Notes under the pieces: generated by a model
What the model was told of the DNA's origin: nothing
What the model saw: only the letters and a program-made list of their open reading frames with translations
Databases searched by the model: none
Shown here: piece after piece, positions 1-5,112 of the stretch
How positions within the stretch are numbered: position 1 is the stretch's first letter
How the letters are laid out: every line of letters starts with the position of its first letter
Source of the DNA: WLJO01 sp046597895
GTDB lineage: Bacteria > Actinomycetota > Acidimicrobiia > Acidimicrobiales > Ilumatobacteraceae
Reading direction: 5' to 3'
Assembly: GCA_046597895.1 (NCBI GenBank)
Contig: JBKJJS010000474.1
Coordinates: 1-5,149 of the forward strand
DNA length: 5,149 bases
Position numbers and translations under genes: made by a program

Positions 1-2
1 AC

Positions 3-62
3 TCCACGAAGCGCGTGACCCTGACCGAGGTGACCTCGTCCACGCGGTTGGACTATGACTAG
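3..62 (+). CDS. C-terminal tail of an unidentified protein (partial)
   Basis: The frame starting at base 3 encodes a short tail ending in ...TRLDYD and stops with TAG at 60-62. It was chosen over the other two frames because nearly every codon ends in G or C, as in the clear genes here; the frame from base 2 lacks this bias and the frame from base 1 stops at once. Only 19 residues are visible, so no family can be assigned. It lies upstream of, and in the same direction as, the plus-strand gene cluster, about 120 bases before the next well-placed ribosome binding site. Confidence 0.4.
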   Translation, partial: STKRVTLTEVTSSTRLDYD

Positions 63-128
63 CGAATCGCCAACGGGTCAACGTCGGGCGGCCAGAGGCA
101 TCGCGACAAAATCTTCGAGCGGTTCCCG

Positions 129-155
129 TTTTCGGCTCTCATCTGTGGTCGAAAA
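129..155 (+). promoter_or_regulatory. Possible operator-like inverted repeat upstream of the plus-strand operon
   Basis: TTTTCG at 129-134 and CGAAAA at 150-155 form a 6-base inverted repeat around a 15-base spacer. It sits in the roughly 120-base gap before the plus-strand operon, where a binding site for the operon's own XRE regulator would be expected. I could not fit a convincing -35/-10 pair. The arms are short, so chance is a real possibility. Confidence 0.2.
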
Positions 156-830
156 ATGGGAAGTGCCCGACCGAGGAGACCCGATGACCACCACCAGCCT
201 TGCCGCCTGCCAGGCGACGACGACAGCGACGCCCATCTCGCCGCGATCGGCCTCACGGTCGAGCAGCTCACCGAAGCACGCGGCCGAGCACAACACGACG
301 TTGACGAATGCACCAGCCTCGACCCGGCCGGTTCCCGCGGCCACGTGCGCTACATGCGCACCGTCCGTTACCTGCGCGAGGTCCTAATCCCCCACGAATG
401 GACCCCGGACGACACCGGCAACGTCGGCGCCGTGGTCTCGCCCGACGGCACCATCGCCATCGTCGTCACCGCCGGCGACGCCGGCACCGGCCTTCTCGCC
501 CACCAGCCGAAGACGAAGTATCCGAAAGGCGAGGTGACCCAACGCCGGGTCCGGCAGAACATTCAGCTCGACCTGTTCGAGGACCACACCGAGGAGCCAC
601 TCGAGGCCGACGAGCCGACTCGCACGACGTGGGTCCTTCTGCAACACCCTGCCGGCGACGTCGTGCGCGCCGAGTCGTCCTGCCCGATGGGTGTCGACGA
701 CGCCGGCCGTTTCAACGAATGGAGCGAGCGAATCATCCTCCCCGAGCTGCAGCTCGATTCCCACGAAACCTGGATCGCCGATGACGATGAAGGAGACGAC
801 CAGGTCGACGTTCCGGTCACGCCGCGCTGA
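156..830 (+). CDS. Unidentified acidic cytoplasmic protein, first gene of the XRE-ImmA cluster
   Basis: This is a 224-residue open frame of unknown function with no signal peptide or membrane segment. Visible blocks are a helical segment (about residues 28-50), a beta-rich stretch with SPDGTIAIVVTAGDAGTG (95-112), a basic KTKYPKG turn (119-124) followed by a Gln/Asn-rich run NIQLDLF (135-141), TTWVLLQH (157-164), and NEWSERIILPEL (187-198), then an acidic tail. I recall similar block patterns in hypothetical proteins beside ImmA-type genes but cannot name a family. The start is doubtful. ATG156 has no good Shine-Dalgarno and its first 20 codons have poor third-position GC. ATG184, in another frame, has a strong GAGGAGA and good codon bias, which suggests a frameshift around 214-230. 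The stop overlaps the ribosome binding site of the next gene, so the two are probably co-transcribed. Confidence 0.65.
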   Translation: MGSARPRRPDDHHQPCRLPGDDDSDAHLAAIGLTVEQLTEARGRAQHDVDECTSLDPAGSRGHVRYMRTVRYLREVLIPHEWTPDDTGNVGAVVSPDGTIAIVVTAGDAGTGLLAHQPKTKYPKGEVTQRRVRQNIQLDLFEDHTEEPLEADEPTRTTWVLLQHPAGDVVRAESSCPMGVDDAGRFNEWSERIILPELQLDSHETWIADDDEGDDQVDVPVTPR

Positions 831-838
831 GGCCCAGG

Positions 839-1915
839 ATGATCAACCCGAACCGACTCGAACTCGCGCGCCGTCGACGCGGCTGGACCAAGACCGAGCT
901 CGCCCAACGGGTCGACGTGTCCACCAAGAGCATCACCAACTACGAAAGTGGCGACCAACAACCCACCGACGCCACACTCGCACGCATCGCCGACGAACTC
1001 GGTTTCCCGGAGTCGTTCTTCGCTGAACCCGACGTCGAAGTAATCGCCGAGGCGGCGGCGAGTTTCCGCTCACTCGCCAGCATGACCGCAAGCCAACGAC
1101 ACCAGGCACTCGGCGCCGGCACCCTCGCCATGCTCATCGACGAGTGGATCGAACAACACTTCGCGCGGCCCGCCCCCACAATCCCGATCGTCGACACGCA
1201 CGATCCCGAACAGGCCGCCGAGATCGTGCGCGTCGAGTGGGACCTCGGCCATCGCCCCATCCCCAATATGGTCCATCTCCTCGAACGACACGGCGTGCGT
1301 GTCTTCTCACTCGACGAGCAGGGCCGTGACGTCGACGCCTTCTCGTTCTGGCGCAACGCCCGTCCCTACGTACTCCTCAACACCACCAAATCCGCGGAGC
1401 ACAGCCGCTTCGACGCAGCACACGAACTCCGCCACATCGTGCTCCACCGCACCGGCGAGCGCGGCCGCGAAGCCGAACACCAGGCCAACCAGTTCGCCTC
1501 GGGGTTCTTGATGCCCCGCGCCGGCGTCCTCGCTGCCGGCCTCCAACACGCCACGCTCACCACCCTCATTCAGCGCAGCGTCGAAGAAGGGTTACCGCAC
1601 CAACGAGCCCAAAGGTGTTCAGCGCGAGACGTCCCAGGTGCTCCAGAAGGTCCTGGAGCACCTGCGCACCCAAGGCGTCCACCGTCGCGAGATTGCGAAG
1701 TCCGTACACCTCACCGTCGACGACTTCGACCGTCTCGTCTTCGGGCTCGTCCTGCTTGCCCAAGAGGGCGGAAACCAAGGACCGTCAACCCGCAGCGGAC
1801 GCGACCACCTCCGACTGATCGAGCGATGATCCATGGTCGCGACCGACGACAGGTACCGGCCGTGGAAGGTCTCCACCATCGAGGCCGTCGGCCAAATCAT
1901 TGGCGCGACCGCTGA
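839..1915 (+). pseudogene. XRE helix-turn-helix / ImmA-IrrE zinc metalloprotease fusion, internally deleted and frameshifted
   Basis: The open frame gives 358 residues. Residues 6-58 are an XRE helix-turn-helix (LARRRRGWTKTELAQRVDVS, then SITNYESGDQQP). Residues 120-245 are an ImmA/IrrE (COG2856) protease domain with the zinc motif HELRH at 195-199 and the likely third ligand E213 in EHQANQFASGFLMP. Family members are intracellular proteases that relieve repression, for example by cleaving a phage or element repressor after a stress signal. GAGG at 829-832 supports ATG839. After Q245 (base 1573) the frame becomes Arg/Pro-rich and loses family resemblance. The proper C-terminus, KKGYRTNEPKGVQRETSQ onward to LVFGLVLL, is read from about 1584 to the TGA at 1827-1829 in a different frame. 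Compared with the family as I remember it, some 30-40 residues between LMP and GYR are also missing. The ancestral stop at 1829 lies 3 bases before the next gene. The protease site survives, but the protein made today would have a scrambled tail. Confidence 0.8.
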
Positions 1916-2522
1916 GGGCCTCACCGGAAGCCAGATCGAGCGCGTCCTCGCTCGATATAAGCTTCCCGATCCCGGCCCGATCACCAAGGCCAGGCGCATC
2001 ACCGACTCGCTCGTTCAGGCGCAGACCGCAGAAAGGACCTGCAAGCCCGTCCTACGGCTCCTTCTCGCGGCGATGGAGCCACAGTCCTACGTCGATCAAC
2101 TCCGCGTGTTCACGGAGCGCCAGGATCGACTCAACGCCGTGCTCGTGTTCGAGGGCGTGCGCATCAACGACGGGGGCAAAGTTGCCGCAGGCCCCAAGGC
2201 GGCGACCCTCTCGGCCGCCGCCCAGCACGCCAACTCGCTACGCGCCGAACTTGTGCGGCGCGTAGCGAGTTACGAAGAGGTATTCCTGTCGTGCACAGCC
2301 GAGCTGCTCGAACGCAACACCTTTCATGCGCTCCTCGAAGCGACCAAAGGATTCGCCGACCGTGTCCGCTCCCTCACCGGCTTCACGATCGACGGCGCGA
2401 ATCTCGCCACCCAAGCGTTCCTCGGCGATCACCCCCGCCTCAGGATCAACGCGGTCACGAATGAGCAAGCCTGGCGGGCCGTCATCAGGGCCGCAGCCCA
2501 TAAACGCGCTGTCTCAACATGA
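1833..2522 (+). CDS. TIGR02391 / Hypoth_Ymh-like protein, possibly truncated at the C-terminus
   Basis: This 229-residue soluble protein resembles the TIGR02391 (Hypoth_Ymh) family. It has an N-terminal helical segment with AEGLTGSQIERVL (27-39) and PGPITKARRI (48-56), a middle segment LLLAAMEPQSYVD (76-88), and the core TFHALLEATKGFADRVRSLT (163-182) followed by DGANLATQAF (187-196). Family function is not established; I recall the C-terminal region being related to HEPN domains, with a conserved RN-x-x-AH motif. Here that motif is missing: the protein ends soon after INAVT with WRAVIRAAAHKR, perhaps a remnant. The usual C-terminus would be some tens of residues longer. ATG1833 follows the ancestral ImmA stop by 3 bases, in the same frame, with only a weak GAGCG upstream, so translation is probably coupled. 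Residues 134-147 are encoded by a perfect 16-base inverted repeat. Confidence 0.7.
   Translation: MVATDDRYRPWKVSTIEAVGQIIGATAEGLTGSQIERVLARYKLPDPGPITKARRITDSLVQAQTAERTCKPVLRLLLAAMEPQSYVDQLRVFTERQDRLNAVLVFEGVRINDGGKVAAGPKAATLSAAAQHANSLRAELVRRVASYEEVFLSCTAELLERNTFHALLEATKGFADRVRSLTGFTIDGANLATQAFLGDHPRLRINAVTNEQAWRAVIRAAAHKRAVST
2232..2271. repeat. Perfect 16-bp inverted repeat inside the TIGR02391-like gene
   Basis: AACTCGCTACGCGCCG (2232-2247) is followed by an 8-base loop (2248-2255) and its exact reverse complement CGGCGCGTAGCGAGTT (2256-2271). No T-tract follows, and it lies mid-gene, so it is not an ordinary terminator. It could be a fold-back duplication made by template switching, a regulatory RNA hairpin, or a recombination or binding site. 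Confidence 0.9.
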
Positions 2523-2523
2523 C

Positions 2524-2557
2524 CCGGCCGACGCGGCATCATGCGCTGCGCGGCCGG
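2524..2557. terminator. Hairpin between convergent operons, probable bidirectional terminator
   Basis: CCGGCCG (2524-2530) pairs with CGGCCGG (2551-2557). With A2531 bulged out, CGCGGC (2532-2537) continues pairing with GCTGCG (2545-2550), including one G-T pair, leaving a 7-base loop. It fills the 41-base gap between the stop of the plus-strand gene (2522) and the stop of the minus-strand antitoxin (2564). No T-tract is present on either side, which is common in actinobacterial terminators. Confidence 0.6.
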
Positions 2558-2563
2558 TGGTAG

Positions 2564-2854
2564 TTACGACGCAACGCGCTCGACGAGTTGCAGGTCCGCT
2601 CCCAGCGCTGAGGCCAGCCGATGCAAGGTGCGTGACGACGGGTGGGTGACGCCACGTTCGATCTTGGAGACATCGGCCTGGGTCATTCCGGCAACAGCAG
2701 CCAACTCGTGCTGGGTGAGGCCCCGCTTGATCCGTAACCCGGCGATCTGCCCGGCCAGCTCGTACGCGCGCTCGAACACCGCCAACTGTGCCCGGCTGGC
2801 TTCGTCATCGGTCTCGCGCAGCGGGGCCAGCACCTCGTCATACGTTCGAGCCAT
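2564..2854 (-). CDS. XRE-family antitoxin, HigA-like
   Basis: This 96-residue protein has a helix-turn-helix at about residues 37-91: AGLRIKRGLTQHELAAVAGMTQADVSKIERG, then PSSRTLHRLASALG. The N-terminal 35 residues form a helical segment typical of antitoxins that hold a HigB-like toxin. It should bind both the toxin and the operator at 2877-2892. ATG2854 is chosen because GGAGG at 2862-2866 (minus sense) lies 7 bases upstream; ATG2857 is the near alternative. An in-frame TTG at 2902 overlaps the toxin stop but has no good binding site. The order toxin then antitoxin matches HigBA systems. Leu40 is encoded by TTA (2737-2735), the rare codon read by the tRNA-Leu(UAA) at the right edge. The gene is intact although its toxin is frameshifted. 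Confidence 0.85.
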   Translation of the reverse strand: MARTYDEVLAPLRETDDEASRAQLAVFERAYELAGQIAGLRIKRGLTQHELAAVAGMTQADVSKIERGVTHPSSRTLHRLASALGADLQLVERVAS

Positions 2855-2873
2855 CATCACACCTCCAGCAACC

Positions 2874-2902
2874 AGTATGGAGTTTTCTCCATGATTCGTC
2901 AA
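2874..2902 (-). promoter_or_regulatory. Antitoxin promoter with palindromic operator
   Basis: In minus sense, TTGACG (2902-2897) and CATACT (2879-2874) are 17 bases apart, a reasonable -35/-10 pair. Between and over them lies the palindrome ATGGAGTTTTCTCCAT (2877-2892, plus sense), with 6-base arms around a 4-base centre. This is where an autoregulating XRE antitoxin would bind to block RNA polymerase. The promoter lies in the gap between toxin and antitoxin, so the antitoxin could be made without the toxin. Confidence 0.55.
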
Positions 2903-3353
2903 CCCCGGCGACGACCGGAACGCTCACGCCGCTGCCGTTCCTTGAACTGGGTGAGCAGCTTGCGTGCCCGAGCGATCTCGCTGTCCTGACGCTTCCGGCT
3001 CGGATCGGTCCCTTTGTCGTAGCCGGCGATCAGAAGCACCACCCGGTTGCCGTGGAAGTGGACGAACACCCTCAGCAGCACCGCCTCACGTGGGTGCTTC
3101 ACGTCGGGTGGTTCGCCACCGAACATCTCCGCGATCTCCGCCGCGGTGTGTCGGATCCGGAACTCGTGCAGTCCCTCACCGAGTGCCTTCAACCATTCCG
3201 TGCGGGCCAGGTCGAGCCCGTCCCGGCCCAGCCGGATCCGCACCGCCGCGTCGAGGGCTGCCGCTTGAACGGCGACAGCTCCCGCGCGACGAACCGCTCG
3301 AACGGGGACGTCCCGTCGTCGGCCTCGAAGACCTCGAGTGTCCAGTCAGCCAA
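2899..3353 (-). pseudogene. HigB / phage Gp49-like toxin, frameshifted
   Basis: The 3' part reads DGLDLARTEWLKALGEGLHEFRIR, then LLRVFVHFHGNRVVLLIAGYDKGTDPS and EIARAR. This is the pattern of the Gp49/HigB branch of RelE-type toxins, ribosome-dependent mRNA endonucleases. The N-terminal part, ADWTLEVFEADDGTSPFERF onward to FKRQ, is in a different frame. Adding one G after the CAG codon at 3260-3258 joins the parts as FKRQ-ALDAAVRIRLG, giving about 151 residues. Without it, only a protein restarting at GTG3243 (114 residues, missing the N-terminal strand and helix) could be made. The likely start is TTG3353, overlapping the integrase stop as TTGGCTGA with GGAG upstream; ATG3380 is an alternative. 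The gene is therefore probably coupled to integrase translation. It is either a dead toxin or a sequencing error. Confidence 0.75.
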
Positions 3354-4530
3354 CTGCGACTCCGAGTCCCGACCACACATCGGCGGCCTTCGTGCGCTTC
3401 TCCGGAAGCGCGTGGGCGTAGACGCGTTGGGTGACGATCGTGGACGAGTGTCCAAGGCGGTCGGCCACGTCATTGAGGGTGACGCCGCGCGCCAACAGGT
3501 GGCTGGCGTGGGTGTGACGCAGCGTGTGCAACGTCCACTTCGCCGGGCCGTCCGGCACGAGCGGGCGCAATGTGTCGGTCGCCCACAGGGTGAACACGTC
3601 CGGGTTGACAACGTCGCCAGCGTCGTGCGTGACGAGCCCGTTGAACGCCAGCGCACCTTGGCGCAGACGAGCCTGACGGAGCGCCTCCACCGCAGTTGGG
3701 GTGAGCTTGACGACACGGTTGGAGCGCGGCGACTTCAACGGTCGAATCTGGTAGCCGACCTTGGGGATGCGCGCCGCCTGCTGCGCAATGTGCAGCGTCT
3801 CGGCCGTGAAGTCGACGTACTCCCAAGCCACCCCGAGGGACTCGCCGCGGCGCATCCCTGTCTCCAAGATCAACAGCGCCGGAAGCACGAACCGGTCCTC
3901 GTCCAAGTGGTCGAGGAGCCACCGTTGCAGATGCAGCACCTGCGTCGTAGAGAGCACTTCGTCGGGGCGGATCGCGCGGAGCTTGCCGACCGAGTCGTCC
4001 ATCCCACGGTGCAGCGCTGGCAGCGGGGCGTCGCGAACCGGGTTCACGTCCAAGAGGCGGTCGCGCATCGCCGCCTTCATCGCCCCCGACAGTGTGGTCT
4101 TGATGTTGCCCACGGACTTGCGCGACAGCGGCTTGCCAGTCTTCTTGCTCGGGTTGCTCAACAACTCGTCCCACACGTCCATCCAGTCCGATGGCTTGAC
4201 GTCGCCGATGCGTACGCCACCGAGGAACGGCTTGACGTGAGCGACGTCTTTGCGGATACGCCGTGCGTGGTCTTCGCGCTGGCCGAGCAACGCCCGCTTC
4301 GCTTCCTTCTCAACCCATCCGTCGAGCCAGTCTCCGATCGGTGTCGCTGCCGTGAACGACAGCGTGACCGCCGCGCAGGCTGCGTCCGCGTCCTCCCGGG
4401 TCACATATGGGCCATCACGCCAGCGGCGACGCTCGCCGTTCGGGCCGACGACCGTGCGCCTGACCCACCACTTGTGGTTCTTCAGCTCGACATGACCCGA
4501 ACCGGGCTCGGCGCGGATCCGGCGCTTCAC
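3346..4530 (-). CDS. int: Tyrosine integrase (site-specific recombinase)
   Basis: This 394-residue recombinase should insert and excise the element at the neighbouring tRNA gene. Residues 12-48 (HVELKNHKWWVRRTVV, then DGPYVTREDAD) form an arm-type DNA-binding domain. Residues 65-160 are the helical core-binding domain. Residues 191-390 are the catalytic domain with the full set of active-site residues: R227 (ETGMRRGE), K266 (PLKSPRS), H335 and R338 (HTLRHTH), H361 (LGHSS) and the nucleophile Y371 (RVYAH). Length is normal for phage and actinobacterial ICE integrases. GTG4530 is chosen because it overlaps the excisionase stop (GTGA) and has GAGG 7 bases upstream; an open frame extends further but lies inside the excisionase gene and is Arg/Gly-rich. 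Nothing suggests damage, so the protein should be active. Confidence 0.95.
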   Translation of the reverse strand: MKRRIRAEPGSGHVELKNHKWWVRRTVVGPNGERRRWRDGPYVTREDADAACAAVTLSFTAATPIGDWLDGWVEKEAKRALLGQREDHARRIRKDVAHVKPFLGGVRIGDVKPSDWMDVWDELLSNPSKKTGKPLSRKSVGNIKTTLSGAMKAAMRDRLLDVNPVRDAPLPALHRGMDDSVGKLRAIRPDEVLSTTQVLHLQRWLLDHLDEDRFVLPALLILETGMRRGESLGVAWEYVDFTAETLHIAQQAARIPKVGYQIRPLKSPRSNRVVKLTPTAVEALRQARLRQGALAFNGLVTHDAGDVVNPDVFTLWATDTLRPLVPDGPAKWTLHTLRHTHASHLLARGVTLNDVADRLGHSSTIVTQRVYAHALPEKRTKAADVWSGLGVAVG

Positions 4531-4919
4531 GCCACGACCTCGGCGCACCATGCGACGAACACGTCCTGCGGGCACACCCACTTCGCGCCGAGCTTGCGGG
4601 CCGGGAGCAGCCGGCGGCGCATGTAGTAGCGGACCTGTTCCTCGGGCCAGCCGATCACCTCCGCCACGTCCTCGGGCGACAGCAACCACGGCCGGCCCGC
4701 CAGACGATCCACCAGCGACGGCACGGTCACCCGATCATGTGGCGTCGCGTCGGCAGCCGTAGGCGTCTCGCTCAGACGCAGCGACGAGACGAGCACCCTC
4801 CACGCACCCCCGTGCGGGAACGCCTCGATGTCGCCGGCGTCGATCCGGCGTCGCACCGTCGCCGCTGACCAACCCAACTGCGCGGCCGCGTCGTTGACGG
4901 AAATCGTGAGATCGTCCAC
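4527..4919 (-). CDS. xis: Excisionase-like DNA-binding protein with two winged-helix segments
   Basis: This 130-residue protein has two excisionase/HTH_17-like segments. The first, about residues 5-47, reads TISVNDAAAQLGWSAATVRRRID, then GGAWRVLV. The second, about 79-125, reads LLSPEDVAEVIGWPEEQVRYYMRR, then LGAKWVCPQDVFVAW. A linker of about 30 residues joins them. Such proteins bend DNA at the attachment site and direct the integrase towards excision. It lies immediately upstream of the integrase with a 4-base GTGA overlap, the usual xis-int order. GTG4919 is the best start: upstream in-frame starts (GTG5015, TTG5024) would add a Pro/Trp-rich stretch encoded by the GGGGGCC repeats. No clear Shine-Dalgarno precedes GTG4919, so it may be leaderless or poorly translated. 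It may instead be a regulator of int. Confidence 0.75.
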   Translation of the reverse strand: MDDLTISVNDAAAQLGWSAATVRRRIDAGDIEAFPHGGAWRVLVSSLRLSETPTAADATPHDRVTVPSLVDRLAGRPWLLSPEDVAEVIGWPEEQVRYYMRRRLLPARKLGAKWVCPQDVFVAWCAEVVA

Positions 4920-4960
4920 GCCCCAACTAGGCCGACGAGCGCCGCGAGACGTCTCAACCC

Positions 4961-5008
4961 GGGGGCCGACCGGGGGCCAGCGGGGGCCAAAGTCGGGGTT
5001 GGGGGGCC
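4961..5008. repeat. Helically phased GGGGGCC repeats, candidate integrase arm or Xis sites
   Basis: GGGGGCC occurs at 4961, 4972, 4982 and 5002, with start-to-start spacings of 11, 10 and 20 bases, about one, one and two helical turns. The repeats lie between the tRNA 3' end and the xis gene, where arm-type integrase sites or excisionase sites are normally found. The same strand holds five G-tracts (4961-4965, 4972-4976, 4982-4986, 4995-4998, 5001-5006) with loops of 6, 5, 8 and 2 bases, close to a G-quadruplex pattern. Function is inferred from position. Confidence 0.6.
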
Positions 5009-5074
5009 AGTCCACGTAAACCAACGTACATCATGCCAATCGACATAGCACCTAGTAGATGACATTAAATTGTG
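5009..5074. other. AT-rich junction tract between tRNA and phased repeats
   Basis: This stretch is clearly richer in A and T than the rest of the window and contains no gene. It holds the sequence just past the tRNA 3' end, including AATTTAATG (5069-5061, minus sense). Attachment regions of tRNA-targeting elements are often AT-rich like this. A promoter for xis-int could lie here, but I could not fit one with confidence. Confidence 0.4.
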
Positions 5075-5112
5075 TGCCCGGGACGGGACTCGAACCCGTA
5101 TGGAGTCTCCTC
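5075..5112. other. Candidate attachment site at the tRNA-Leu 3' end
   Basis: The T-arm and acceptor 3' strand of the tRNA face the xis-int genes. For tyrosine integrases beside a tRNA, the shared core normally lies in the 3' half of the tRNA and ends near its last base. No second copy of this segment is visible in the window, so the other end of the element and the exact core length cannot be set. The boundaries given are approximate. Confidence 0.5.

Noticed and set aside
55..387. A 110-residue open frame over the start of the unidentified gene
   Set aside because: Beyond about base 238 it is Ser/Thr/Pro-rich and out of frame with the conserved blocks. Only its ATG184 and first codons look real, and those are treated as a frameshift candidate.
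2855..2902. An antitoxin start at TTG2902
   Set aside because: The codon overlaps the toxin stop, but no good Shine-Dalgarno precedes it, and the extension covers the promoter and operator palindrome. ATG2854 has GGAGG at ideal spacing.
2788..4626. A very long plus-strand open frame of 612 residues opposite the integrase and toxin
   Set aside because: It is antisense to an integrase with every catalytic residue present. Its product is rich in Arg, His and Val with no recognisable domain, as expected from the reverse strand of GC-rich coding DNA.
4530..4689. An N-terminal extension of the integrase of 53 residues
   Set aside because: It lies inside the excisionase gene and is Arg/Gly-rich without family resemblance. 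GTG4530 has a binding site and the stop-start overlap.
4920..5024. An N-terminal extension of the excisionase from TTG5024 or GTG5015
   Set aside because: It would translate the GGGGGCC repeats into a Pro/Trp-rich segment before a well-formed winged helix, with no binding site at those starts.
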